NCBI GenBank assembly: GCA_015680685.1 | Contig: MNCI01002118.1 | Coordinates: 106,060-152,795 of the forward strand | Source of the DNA: Gnetum montanum | Taxonomy: Eukaryota > Streptophyta > Gnetopsida > Gnetales > Gnetaceae | Direction of reading: 5' to 3' | Length of the DNA stretch: 46,736 nt | Part shown: in pieces, positions 1 to 11,925 of the stretch | How the letters are laid out: each line of letters begins with the position of its first letter | Position numbering within the stretch: position 1 is the first letter of the stretch | Translations under genes and position numbers: made by a program | Notes under the pieces: model-generated | Told to the model about the DNA's origin: nothing | Databases searched by the model: none | Seen by the model: only the letters and a program-made list of their open reading frames with translations

Positions 1-1
1 A

Positions 2-522
2 TGGACCATTAGCAAATATAGGAAATATTGGAGTACAAAACTTAACGATGCCCTCTAGGCTTACCATTCAACATGGAAATTTCCTATTCGCTATTCTCCC
101 TACAAGTTGGTGTACGAAAAACTTCCAATGTTCCCAATCCAATCTGAGCTCCATACACTCTCAATAGCTTATGATTTGAATCTCAACCTAAGTCTAGCAC
201 AAAAAGAAAGATTGATCAACCTGAATGTGCTAGATGAAAATCAATTAGTCATCCTATCTTTGAATGAGGTGCACAAGGCATTCAGTAAGCAACGTCATGA
301 CCTAAGAATATGAAAGGTAAAACTTCAAGTAGGAGATAAGGTCCTCTACTGGAACCCCACACATGTACCTTAGAAGGCAAAATTTCAAACATTGTGGGAG
401 GGATATTCTATAATTAAGCAAAGCTTTCCCTCTGGAGCCATGATAATCTACAAACCTGAAAGCCCAAATAAAAAGCAATTGATCAACATCCAACAAGTAA
501 AATCTTTCCTCGAACCAAGATA
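2..522 (+). pseudogene. Ty3/gypsy retrotransposon integrase, C-terminal end (decayed)
   Basis: Frame 2 reads as the end of a gypsy-type polyprotein. It has the conserved block in which a W..L..AL precedes an SPYKLVYEK-like motif (the usual SPF.LVYG.E), then P-I-Q-S-E, a helical stretch with a QRHD segment, and a GDKVLYW motif matching the GD.VL strand of the integrase C-terminal domain. A final G-A-M-I-I-Y segment matches the end of many plant gypsy polyproteins. In-frame stops at 56-58, 311-313 and 371-373 make it non-functional. The protein would insert element cDNA into the host genome. Upstream pol domains lie outside the window. The long ORF at 2737 and the LTR-like region at 5710 probably belong to the same element. 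Confidence 0.8.
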
Positions 523-1654
523 GACCAGTGCAATTACCACCTCGACGGATGGACAACCACATTCCATTTTTTGGATCTCCTCCTTCCAACTCAGTCATGG
601 GAGAGATAGCAATCCGTGCTAATAATCCATATGGTTTCTCTATTTTTTTACTTTTTTTGTTTTCATGTTTTTTTTTATTTTACAAGTTATTTATTTTACA
701 AATTTTTTATTTGTAATTTTTTCTAATTTTACACCATTGTTAGTACTTTTGAACCTTTCTTGATTATTTTACATTTTATTATATATTTTACTTTGTTTTT
801 TTTTTTGTTCAAGTGTGATATTTCCTCATTTTTGCTAATAAAATTGCTTTATTACCATAGGACATAGTGCCACTATTGCTATTTACTAATGATGGTTTAT
901 GCTTACTGTTGTGATTGTCAATCTCTAGTTTCTATTTTTTTTATTTTGATGTTTGATGACTTTGACATGGTTTATTTTTCATGGAACTAGTAGTGAGTCC
1001 ACGACATCCACCCATTCGATAAACTCTATGGTTTTCCATGTTCTCGGAATTTGAGATCCCTTCCATTAAAGAAACTTTTAATCAATCAGTGACCTTGGTA
1101 GTTTCAAAATTAGGAAGGATTCAAAAGGTTTGTAAAGGGTGTGACTTCAAGGGGACTCAATACTCTTCGTACTCTTCTACTTGCTTGAGTTCTTAAGTGT
1201 TTTTCACGAACTTCTTACCATTCCATTCCAACCACTAATAGGAAGTCAAATAAAGTCTTTGTATGGTGTGGTTCTCATCCAAAAAATCAAAAAGAAAAAA
1301 GAAAAAAATAAAATGATGATGGAAATTCAAAGCACACCCCTTAGACAAATAAATGGGCTACACGCACTAGTTATGGGACTAGAAAGACATGCACCCATGC
1401 CTAAAGGTCCCCTCTAACTAAGGCCCTCTCTCACTTCCCATTTCCTTTTTTTCTTCTCTTTATGGAATTTTGGTTGCTTTGTGGAAGCACTCTTGTGTCT
1501 CATGTGGGTGGACCAGTCTTAGAGTGGTCATTTGAAGTCACTAAAAACAGTTAGTTTTGGTCTAGACTAAGGATGAACCTTCTCAAGTCATTTTAAATAC
1601 AAATTCCACAAGGGACTTCTTATTACCTCAATTTGGAACTCCATTCCACTTCTC
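523..1654. other. Non-coding spacer after integrase, T-rich
   Basis: No gene is recognisable. From about 630 to 960 the plus strand is dominated by T runs. The stretch lies between the integrase remnant and the env-like ORF and is probably internal untranslated sequence of the same element. Confidence 0.5.
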
Positions 1655-1780
1655 TGTCATCCATCCATGCTACCATAACTCACCTCATTGTCATCCATCC
1701 ATGCTACCATAACTCACCTCATTGTCATCCGTCCATGCTGCCATAACTCATCCATCCATGCTGCCATAACTCACCTCACT
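1655..1780 (+). repeat. 34-bp minisatellite, about 3.5 copies
   Basis: Two almost identical 34-bp units start at 1655 and 1689, each beginning TGTCATCCATCCATGC and ending ACTCACCTCAT. A third, shortened unit starts at 1723 and a fourth partial one near 1750. Differences are mainly A-to-G in the CTACC/CTGCC core and a lost ACCTCATTG block in unit 3. Confidence 0.9.
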
Positions 1781-2736
1781 GCTGTGTTCTATGTTATGTT
1801 GTATGTCTTGGTCTAATGTGTTAGAATTGTTAGATAGATTCTTTTTGGTTGGTCCTTAACTTTTCATGATCATTAATCAACTATGGGGCCCACAGACTCC
1901 TTAGTTGAGGTATGCAAGGACAACAAGGGCATGAGCCTGCTATGGTAAGGATCCACTTACATAGCTCTTAGTTTGGTTAGCTAAGGTTCCTTACCTTTGA
2001 CATTGCTACAATCCTATCTTTCACATATTCCATTGTGTATTCTGCTCAATGCTCCTTAACCTTTTATTTCATTCATCCCATGAATCATTTTTTCTCCATT
2101 TTTTCCAAATTTATGAGCTACAACATCCTCTTCTCATGTTTTCATACTGTTCTTGAACTTTTGAGTTTTCATTTAACCCCAATTTCATTTAAAAAATTTT
2201 TGTATTTTGCAAGGTTGACCAAAGTCAATGATCGTCTACAATGGTTAATAGCTATGTCAATGAGGCCTCGTCGATGCAGTGCATAAATCTTATATATATC
2301 ACCATGCACTTAGGAATTTTTGACATTTGCCTCATAACACTTAGGGAGTTTTTGCCATTTTTCAGAGCCCATAACTTCCCAACTATTTGTCCAAATCACT
2401 CCATTTTTTGATCTTGCACTTATTAGAGGTAAGCTCTTTATCGTGGGGGTTGCACACCTTAAGATTTCCAATGAAATTTTTTGAAAAGTTTTCTAACTCC
2501 CACATAGGGTCAATAACCTTAACAATATACAAACATTAATTTTTTCAAAAGTTAACCTTTTCAACAACCTCAAGATGAATTCATGACAATAACATATAAA
2601 TAAAATAATTATTGGAATAATTAAATCAACCATAATCACAACTTAGTCAAGTGTAACTATCCTTAAGAGATAAAGGTATTCCAATTGCTTCATGTTACAT
2701 AACGATTGCTAACCCATGGCTTCATTATTATTACAG
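1781..2736. other. Non-coding spacer before the env-like ORF
   Basis: No gene seen. It contains the palindromic motif GAGGCCTC at 2262-2269, inside a wider TGTCAATGAGGCCTC block that recurs in the LTR-like region near 5868. It ends in a T-rich stretch and TTATTACAG immediately before the ATG of the next ORF, a plausible splice acceptor. Confidence 0.45.
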
Positions 2737-5598
2737 ATGGCACAAAAATTAAAATGCCCACAAAAAAGAGAACTCTCTCAACCAATGGAGAAGTAGCCTA
2801 AAGTTGAAAGGGTCCAACAAAAATAATCCTAAGAACTGTCAAAGGCAACCCATGCAACGGGACCTCTTCATGAGGAGCCCAAAGTGGAATCTGTTTAACA
2901 GATTCTAGAAGAAGAAGTGCCTAGTAAGCAATCACAGCGAGGAGAATTGTCAAGACTAGCATCAAGGCTTGAAGTCACTTTGACTCAAGCCTGCCTTGAC
3001 ATCATCAAGTCCTGAGAAATTCAACAATCAATTCTTTAAGAAATGAACTTCAGGCCATTCCTAAACAAAGCTCCATTAGAAGTCAAAACACAACTGCAAA
3101 CCTCTTCCATGTGGCCAATCATCACATCTAGTGGGGAATGGTACATGGGAGAGACATATCTCTTTTGGAATAATCAAAGGTTGAGGTCCACAATCAAGAT
3201 CAAGGATATTCACGTATCCTACTTGGCTAAAGCTATCGCATAGGCATTGGGGTTGCCTAACATTGGAACACAGTTAGTGAAGCTATCAACGAAAGATGAT
3301 CCTAAGGCCAAGAAGGAGTGGACCTAGTGGTGCTATGGGGTTGACTATAAGGAGTACAGCGCGCTCACATCGGTAGAGGGCATCTATTTCAAAATTGCAG
3401 CCTATCACCTCAATCCAACAATGAGGCCAAGCAAGGTGACCACCTTCTTTGCTCGAGCATGCACTACTCTAAGCAAAAAATTTTCCATAAACCTTCCACA
3501 ACTCATCTATTTGGAGATTGAAAGGAATTTCTAGGAAAATGAACATGGAAGGAAAACCCTACCCTTTCCGTGTCTTATTCAAAAACTCTGCAAAAGGGTA
3601 GGAATCACCTGCTACCTTAATGACATAATCAAGCATGCTCCTTTGGTCTCATGGTCTAAAATTATAAAGGAAAAGATGTCAATGATAAATCAAGAAGAGG
3701 AGTAGCTACCACGACCACCACCTACTCAAGAAACAACACCAGAGGCCCATGCAACCATTGAGTGCTTACAAAAAATCCAAGAGCAACTCTTGAGTGAGCA
3801 AGAGCAACATGTAAGGACAAGTGGTACAAATCCATCTATGTACTAACTAGCAATGAGTCACCTTAATGAGGTGGCTTGAACAATCAATCAAATGGAAAGG
3901 GGTGGATCAATATTCTCTATCCAACAAACATAGTTGCCCACAAGGTCAGATCCAAATGCTTGAGAGGTGACGGTGTCCTTATCATAACACCATTTATTCC
4001 TAGAAATCTCTAGGAATGTTGTCACCTTCTCAATGAAATTGGAGGAAGGTGACGGCGCAACTGTCTTGGTGATGTAGCACCAAGGACAAGAGATGGTGAC
4101 TAAAGTAGTAGTTGATCAGGTAGCTAAAGCACTCAATGCACCTGTAGCATTTGTACTAGACATATCTGCACTTCGAGATGTGTAGACATTTGCAGACACG
4201 GTTAGCGAAAAGTTGAATGCAACCCAACATGAAGAATTACTGAATCGACTAGTAGGGACTAGGCAACCAATTCTGAATATCTTCAATTTTTCAGAAAACA
4301 TCACTACAACCTAGTCGAAGCTACTGAACACAAGGGGCAAATGCATCATTTTGAAGGGGCAACTCAAAATGACTCAAGCACAAAATCAATGCTTGGCCAT
4401 GGAAGTTGCTAAATTACATGCCCACCTTGCTAACCCTACGATCCTCAAGCCAACAACAACCAGAGATGAAGCTTTCCAACAACTTCAAGAACAATTTAGG
4501 AAGGCTGAGGAGGAGGCAATAATAATCATCTTTAACCAATCCATAGCAAAGGCAAAAACCTATTCAATTCAAAAGGACTTGACTCAAATGCACCAAGAAA
4601 ATGAGACTCTGATCATCCAAAATCATCACCTGCACAATGTTGATGCCCAAAAGGAACAAATGCAAGAATTTATTCATCAACAACAGGAGTAGTTAACCAA
4701 GGTAAATATGGAATTGATGAAATTGACCACAGAGAATCAGAATCTATTAATGGAGGAAGTTCATACCTTGCACTAGAAGTCTGCTATTGAAATTGCCGCC
4801 TAGAAGAATGAAGCCTTGAAGTTTGAAAAAGTTAAAGATCACTATAAAGACCAAGTTGGTCTGCAAAAGGAAGTCAACGAGAAACACATCCAAATGACAA
4901 AGGCAAAAATAAATGAAGCCCTCCAGCAACTCCAACAAAGAAAAGAAGTTTGGCAGCCCATTGTTGATGGGATTGACACCTACAACAAAGTGGAGATCCA
5001 CTTAAAGGAGTTGTAGATAGAAGAAATGATAGAATATATGAAGTTGGCCAATCTTTGATATGCGAACCAAGCTATGCTGACTACTGGATAGCCACAGGTA
5101 GAGTTGGAGAAACAAGTGGCTATTTCTTATTTGCTATACGAGGTAGAGTTCAAGAGCCATAAAGACACTAAGCAGAATCTTGAAACTACAAATGCTAAAC
5201 TCGAAGTTCTCAGAGCACGATTCATAGATCAACGATCAATTGTTGAGGACATAGCCAAAAGGATGAATGATTACCAAGAGTTGAAGGATGTACTTAGAGC
5301 GTTTGACATTGAACACAAACAATTCGCTACCTAGTTCATCAACACAAAGGAGTTATTTCCAGCAATACCATATCTCTAGGATGTGCCCATTCCAACCCAC
5401 ATCAACGAAGATGTGTGGATGATGCATGATCCTAGAAGTAAGGAGGAGAAAATGAAAGCACTGCTGGATGTTTTCTACCTCCCACCAAAAGTTGCAACAA
5501 CAACAAAACAGCTACAGCTGCCTCAACCGTAACACGTGCATGAAGCCAGCGAAGGTCCCTCAGAACCTCAGGAGCCACCACCACCTGGGACTATCTAA
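2737..5598 (+). pseudogene. Long env-like / coiled-coil ORF of a gypsy-type element (decayed)
   Basis: One frame of 953 codons runs from ATG 2737 to TAA 5596-5598 with roughly 27 internal stops but no evident frameshift. Codons about 200-300 (3340-3640) resemble the plant 'putative transposon protein' domain found in env-like ORFs of gypsy elements: a run with N-P-T-M-R-P-S, then hydrophobic helices, then LPFPCLIQ and a K-R-V-G-I. From 4350 to 5340 the translation is rich in Q, E, K and L with heptad spacing, as in long coiled coils; the end is proline-rich. Most internal stops are TAG where Gln or Trp would fit. Its position downstream of integrase and upstream of an LTR-like region fits an additional ORF of the same element. 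The function of such ORFs is not established; this copy is dead. The frame can be followed to TGA 5707-5709 if the stop at 5596 is also a mutation. Confidence 0.65.
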
Positions 5599-5709
5599 TC
5601 TTCTCCACAAAACTTCATGCCATCAAGGAATGTGCTATCTAATTTTGAAGAGTCATGTCATGGTGTTCAATTTTGTGTCTTGAACACCGCCATTTTTGTA
5701 ATGTGTTGA

Positions 5710-6450
5710 TCCGTACACCTGGGCACTCCATTTTTTGTCAAGTTAGTCTATTTTTGTTTGTTAAAGGTCAGTCAATAATTCCATAGCTTTCCAATTTTTG
5801 TAAAAAAACTCAAGAACGAGTTTTCATTCAATCATGGGAGTATGATGAGTGGCAATTCTGTTGGCTGTGTCAATGAGGCCTCATTAATGCATCATATCAT
5901 GTGTCAACGAGGCCCTACTGATGCAATGTCTATGTTTGACTATAAATACATGTCCACCAGCCGCATTTATGGCAACGAAGAATTTAGTAGCAGCAAAGCT
6001 CTTGCAATTTGTTCATTTGAAAGTTAAAACTTTTCTCCTAAGTGCCCACAATAGAAGTCATTGAGTGTACGAATCTTTATTCGAGCATTGTTGTGCCTGA
6101 GCACGACAGTGTGTGCAGCAATAAAGATAAACTTTCTAATAAACCTTGTAGCATTCTGGATAGATTAAATATTTTATATAATGTTTTCAATTATTTATTG
6201 AATGTTTTTAATTATTTATTAAATATTTTCTAATAATTAAGTTAATGAGGCAATTAAGCAAGATAGATTAAACACATAAGTACGACTACTTCGAGCGTAA
6301 CACATATTCACTTGGTAATTCCAGTAGCGTTATTACTTGGTATGCCCAGTAGTGTAGCACTTGGTAACCCAGCAGTGGATGTGTGGATTTAGGACGTGTA
6401 CGGAAAGTGGGACCAGATGGTTATGTTAGGACTAGTTAGACACTAGTTAA
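5710..6450 (+). mobile_element. LTR-like region (3' LTR of the gypsy-type element)
   Basis: The layout is that of a plant LTR. A U3-like part carries two neighbouring GAGGCC motifs (5875-5882 and a variant at 5909-5916), then a TATAAATA box at 5941-5948, then AATAAA polyadenylation-type signals at 6120-6125 and 6138-6143, then a U5-like part with three short tandem units. It follows the env-like ORF directly. I could not fix the TG and CA ends or a target-site duplication, so the borders are approximate. Confidence 0.55.
6310..6382 (+). repeat. Three tandem 24-25 bp units in U5-like sequence
   Basis: Units at 6310-6334, 6335-6358 and 6359-6382 each begin ACTTGGTA and carry CCAGTAG or CCAGCAG about 10 bases later. 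They lie downstream of the AATAAA signals. Confidence 0.85.
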
Positions 6451-6824
6451 TTAGTTAATTTAAATTTGTTAATCCAATTACTTTTATCTTCATTTAAACA
6501 CCAAATCATAAAATACAAAATGATACAAATCAAATGCCCCAATTACACTTAACCATACCAGTGTACTTCACAAATGTAATTGGGAAGACAACGATTGACC
6601 TTAAGGCAAAAATATACTTCCTAGAACACTAGTGCACCAAAAACTACAAAGTCTGCGAAATTTAACTGAATCACGCATGAACACTTGTGATTCAAATGGT
6701 TGGGCATAGGGGTACCTCACCACTCATCACATCTAAAATCATTATTAAATCTCTTGCTTACCATAATGATTGGTCCATATGAATATATAGATACCATGAT
6801 AATGAACAAAAAGAAACACTAGAG
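6451..6824. other. AT-rich intergenic sequence, nothing recognised
   Basis: No frame, repeat or RNA signal that I can support. Confidence 0.4.
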
Positions 6825-7620
6825 AAAGATGGGGTCTTGGATCCTAAAAATAATATTAATAATAAGGAACAAAAATATTTAGAGTACATCACAGGCTTAA
6901 CACTTAGTAGGGTACACCAAAAGCAACATTTAAAGGAAAATCTTTCCAATTACAAGAATATCTCCTCCAATGCACAACCTTATAGTTGATAGTTTTAAAA
7001 AATCAAATGAACGAAAATTAATTGTTAGTTGGGAGGATGGCACCTACCTCTAAACAATATTTACAACACTTTCAACATATGTGCTTGTACATAAAATAGC
7101 AAAAGGATTTGAGGTAATAATAAAAAGTTGTAATAACATATTAGCATCTATAAGAATACGAGAAATTGGTAACACATAATCTATACCACCATTACTTCAC
7201 TATTTAATATTAATCTTGCATGAATAACCATCAACTAGAGTCTACTCCTCAACATTAGTTTTGATCTTTGAGTTAACATTAATTCTGTCAAATAAGAATA
7301 TATTTGCCTTATGAGCTATTTGTCTAAACTGATCAAGACTTCTTGTGGCATAAGTAAAAACATTCACATAAGCTTCTATCTTCTTTGATTTCTTTATTAT
7401 CATTTAATCATTCTGGTCGTTGACATTAACTTGATTTTCCATATCTTCAACTTCAAATTTCCTTTTTCTATCAACTTTATATTTCTTTTTTCTATCATCA
7501 ACTTCAACATATTTTTTCTTTTCATCAACATATTTTTTTTCTAGAGTAGAAAAGAACAAGCATTAAATAAATATCCTTTTACAATCACAAAAGTTGCAAG
7601 AACAAAGAGTAGTAATGGAT
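6825..7620 (+). repeat. Dispersed repeat family R1, copy 1
   Basis: This stretch aligns by eye, in the same orientation, with 41505-43830. Shared landmarks are AAGGAAAATCTTTCC (7-10 differences across the pair nearby), the AAAATTAATT block near 7013 and 41666, CACCATTACTTCACTAT near 7188 and 41837, GCTTCTATCTT near 7373 and 43579, and CATATCTTCAACTTCAAA near 7440 and 43649. It lacks the 1.56-kb block present in copy 2. Both copies lie upstream of a LINE-A copy, so R1 may be part of that element, but this is not shown. Confidence 0.75.
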
Positions 7621-8284
7621 TAACATAATAATAACTTCAAAAATCTCATTCATACCATAAACATCATAGCTATAAAGATGCAATGTTTGATCAACTAGAA
7701 GCTATGATCACACAATAACAATTATAGTAGAATGGATTACAAAGCAAAAAAAAAAACAATGGATAAAACTATGAACTCTAAATCAAATCAAAAACCTATA
7801 TATAATATGATTGTAAGATAAGAAACAATTGTTGAAGCAATTCCTCAACATATTGAAGCTTTGTACGAGTTAATGAAGAAACAAGAAATAAAAAGGAAAA
7901 GAGTTAAAAATTTCTAATTTGTTAGGATGCCATAATGTCTAAATGAAAAACATAATTTTAAAAAAAGTTATTTATGATATCATAACAAAAACAATGCACC
8001 TCTTCATCTTGCTTACAATCTTAGATGCTTATTGCATAGGATTCAAAGGTGATGACAACTGAAACTTAGTGATTTAACTACTCAAGGAAAATTTGGCACA
8101 CTCATAACAACTTAAAAGTAAAAAACTTCAGATAAATGTAGATCTCATGAAGGAAGAGCTTGCAAAGAAAACTATAAAAAATGGAAGAAAAATAACATGA
8201 GCAAAGGGTAAGATAGTTTTTCTAAACGTAGAGTATATTGCAATAATCAAAGATAGAGCATTCTCAAAAAATGCCAAACGCTTT
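7621..8284. other. AT-rich sequence upstream of LINE-A endonuclease
   Basis: No ORF1 can be recognised. The stretch is A-rich on the plus strand. It could be the decayed 5' region of the LINE that follows. Confidence 0.35.
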
Positions 8285-8655
8285 GCACTACAAATTTTTG
8301 AATATAGATGGTGGCATTGCAACTAAAATGACTACACTAGATAATATTGGCTTTTAAAAGAAATTTGATATCTTTGGAGGGGTAGAAACTTGGGAAGAAG
8401 AAGATTTCAAAAATTTTAAGTTAATTAGTTTTAGAATAAAGATAGCAAATGTTAGATCTCACAAACAGGGAAGACCATCAAGAGGCTTATCTTGTATTTT
8501 CAAAAAAAGGCTTCAAAAGATAATTAAGGTGAAAAAGATTGATGAGTATAAATAATATACTTGGTCAAAAATTATTCAAAGAAAATACCATGTATTCTTT
8601 GCTTTTTGTTACTTTCACCCATGGGATGCAACATCTTATGAAAAGCGAGGTTTAT

Positions 8656-8691
<36 letters not shown>

Positions 8692-11360
8692 TTTAATAGT
8701 TAGGATGAGATATAGCAAAATTTAAATTAAAAATGTAAAATTAATCAAGGATGGCTGGATATGCAAGATTATGGTTAAATTAGAACTTGATGAAAAAGAT
8801 CATCAAAGGATACTAAAACAAATAAAACAAGAAAGCACGTGTTAGAATTGGGACAAGGCCTTGACTTGAACATTTTAAATGGGATTCAAAAATTTCTATC
8901 AAGCTCAAGATTTACTTTTGAAAAAAGAGATGATATTCATGTATTGATTTCCAGTTAACCACGCCTCAAATGTACCAAGAATTATTGACTTCCAAGTTGG
9001 TGGTAAATTAATAGAATCTCCACATAATTTTCTATGGTTTTCCATTAAAGGAATGCATTTTAACTATAAGCAATGTCAAAAAAAATAGGAAGACATATTA
9101 TAGCTACAAATACAAAAAATGTTTAGTAAGAGGTACAAAATTTATTGAAAATAAAATGTTTGGAAATTATTTAAAAGGTGTATTGCTAGAGGCTGCAAAA
9201 TATGTAAGTCATTTGATGAAGAATGCATGCAAGCAAGATTAGCTATCAAAACTTCCTATAATAAAAAAGCTTTGAATAAGGACTACATGAAATGCCTTTG
9301 AAAGAAAAAAAGAAAGAAAAATTTTAAAAGAGCTCCAAAACAATATGATGCAAATGACAAAGTAAGATCCACAAATTTTTAAAACTTTTTAGAAATAAAG
9401 TTTCTCCAAGAAATGATATTCTATTTGCACAAATAAAAGGGTTCTATAAAAATTTGTTTCATCACAAGACAAATATCATAACTAGTTGCATGGTGCCAAA
9501 TATTTAATAGCTTATGTATGATGTAGTAGAGAGAATTATAAAATTAGCTTCTAAAAAAGCTACAGATGTAAAAGGATTGTATGCTAAATCATTAAAATGT
9601 GGTGGAGAACTAGTTTAGAAAGAGACCTAGAAATTGCTTAATGAAAGACTTCAAATTGGTTTGGCTAGACAATAGATGATTAGTAGAGTTGTGCTTCTTA
9701 AAAAAGGAGACAAAATCATTTTTAAATAATTACAAATTAATCTTAATCAATGACTTATATGCAAAATTGTTAGGTATTATCTTGGAGAAAAAATTGAAAT
9801 CTTAGGTAGAAGGTAATAATTTACATGCAATTTCACATGTAGGATTCAAAAAAAGTTGTTCTACACTAGACTATCCAATTACTCTTAGATATTACAATAA
9901 ACAAGCAAAGGACAAACAAAGTAAAACATTTATTTACTCTATGGATTTTACCAAAGCATTTAATTATGCTATGAAAAAACAATTACGAAGCAAACTTATC
10001 AAACTTAAGGTTCATTCTAGTTTACTCAATGCCATCTAAGATTTCTATAAAGAGATACTTTTTGAATTAAAAGATGAAGAAACAATACAATCTTGTAAGT
10101 TTTATAATAATATAGCAATCAAATAAGTTTGTCCTCTTTTACCAACATTGTTTAGCATTTTTATTGATGAACTAAACGAGTGGATTAAAGAGGTACCTAC
10201 AAATCATGCTATTAAATTGGATTAGTCATGGATATGACTTTTAATTTTTGCAAATGATATAGCACTAAGAGCAAATTTAGAAACAAGGCTAAAAACAATG
10301 TTGCATCAACTACAAAAATATTGTGAATGTACAAAAATGAAAGGGAATGTTGACAAAACAAAGTGCTAAGTTGTGGAACTAATAAGAGATTACGCTTTCC
10401 ACCTAAATAATGAAGACTTAAGATTATGAATACATACAAATATTTGCAAGCAGAATGCTCTTAAAATTATAAATTGAAGCATATATCATAGCAACTTGCA
10501 AATGACTACAAAGTTTTCTATACAATGAAGAACAAATGTAGTGATCATAATATTTGAAATTGGCAAATTCAAAAATGTCTTTGTCAAACCATTTTACAAA
10601 CTATGATGCTTTATGGATGTGTCGTGTGGGGCCTAGGTTTTAATTATGAATCATGGAAGAAAATTGAAAAACTGCAAAAGCCATTCTTATTGGACGAATT
10701 CAAGGTGAAAACTCAAGTCTCATATGCAATACTTACATTAGAAACTAATTTGTTGTCATTGAAAGTTGAAGCAATGTATAAGTTCTTTCTACTTAGTAAT
10801 AAAAATACCAATTAGATCGCAGGAGAGATCATCAAAAAATCTCAACAAGAAGGATGGTTCCATGAATAACTATGGCTACAAAAATGAGGTATCAATAATA
10901 TTGATAGAATATTAAATTCAAAACAAGCTTGGAAACTTGTTACAAAGAATTTTAGAGAGATGGAAAATTGAGGCAAAAAGAAAAAATACTTCGATTTTAC
11001 TAACAAAATATTAGAGGTGGCAGACATGATGAAACAAAATATCTACATGCAACAATTACGATGTCCATGAAAGCACTAAGTAGCAAAGTAAAAATAGGAT
11101 TACACTATCTCCAAGTTGAAATTAAAAGATAGAACAATGAGCAGCATGAAGAAAAAATATGTCAATTATGTTTACTACAAGTGGTAAAAGATGTGAAAGT
11201 AGGATAAGATGAGCAACATATATTATTAGAATATTATGAAATGAATTTCTTCAAAAGAAAATGGCAAATCTCTTTTTAGTCTTTGTATGAGCTATTCAAA
11301 CTACCAATGTTAGTTCTAAAGAATTATATAGAAGCTATGTTCAAGTTACATGAATAATGG
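8285..11360 (+). pseudogene. Decayed LINE (LINE-A, copy 1): endonuclease, reverse transcriptase, C-terminal region
   Basis: At 8285-8640 the frame gives an AP-endonuclease start: an N-I-D-G-G-I-A segment, then FDIFGGVETWEEEDF, where VETW matches the conserved QET/ETW motif, then GRPSRGLSC. Reverse-transcriptase motifs follow: SMDFTKAFN near 9940 (catalytic Asp block), V-C-P-L-L-P-T-L-F near 10130 (normally Q-G-C-P-L-S-P), and F-A-N-D near 10250, where the second Asp of F/Y-A-D-D is lost. After 10600 a MLYGCVVWG motif and a WKKIEKLQK segment mark the LINE C-terminal region. No zinc-finger zf-RVT domain is seen, unlike plant L1 elements. Frameshifts and many stops show it is inactive. Total about 3.1 kb. 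A second partial copy lies at 45480-46435. Confidence 0.75.
8658..8687. repeat. (AT)15 microsatellite
   Basis: Fifteen uninterrupted AT units, situated inside the decayed LINE-A endonuclease region. Confidence 0.98.
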
Positions 11361-11925
11361 ACACTTATATTGCACTGAGGATTTATGGCCACTAATTTAT
11401 TTTGCACAAGTTCATTTATCTAATAGATCCTTTGAGTCTACACAACCACAATCTCAATATCAATATCAATAATGAAGAACATATACAAATACATATACCT
11501 ACACATTTGAAGCATCATTATAATCTTCTTCCCCTACAACACCGAGTTAACTATATATCTTAAGCTTTTTGTATATTCAAATTATTTTGCTTCTAACACC
11601 CCAATAAATACATACATAATGTTATACAACCCATTTCAGCAAAATTTTCCTTTGGAATTTTATAAACCTGAGTGTATTCTTAGGTATAAAGGCTCTTTAT
11701 TTTCGAGATAAGAATACCCTAAATACTAACCTGCGATTATTACCAAAAATACTTTTTTGTGCATGATGCCAAAGCAAACTCCATAATATCAAAGTTTATA
11801 AAGCGTAAAGTACCAAATTTGGTACTGACAAAACAATGTGCCATTGCCAAATAGAGTAGGTTCTAACCTCTTCCATTGCACTTTGTTTAGGAAATGTTGA
11901 CAAAACAAATGCATCGGTACAAAAT
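11361..11925. other. Spacer between two LINEs
   Basis: No gene. The end of this stretch and the first bases of the next LINE hold an imperfect duplication of about 70 bp: TGACAAAACAA followed some 40-50 bases later by a GTAGGTT..ACCTCTTCCAT block occurs at about 11827-11880 and again at 11898-11965. Confidence 0.5.

Noticed and set aside
5842-6027. 61-codon frame in the LTR-like region
   Set aside because: It spans the TATA box and repeated GAGGCC motifs; regulatory sequence is the better reading.
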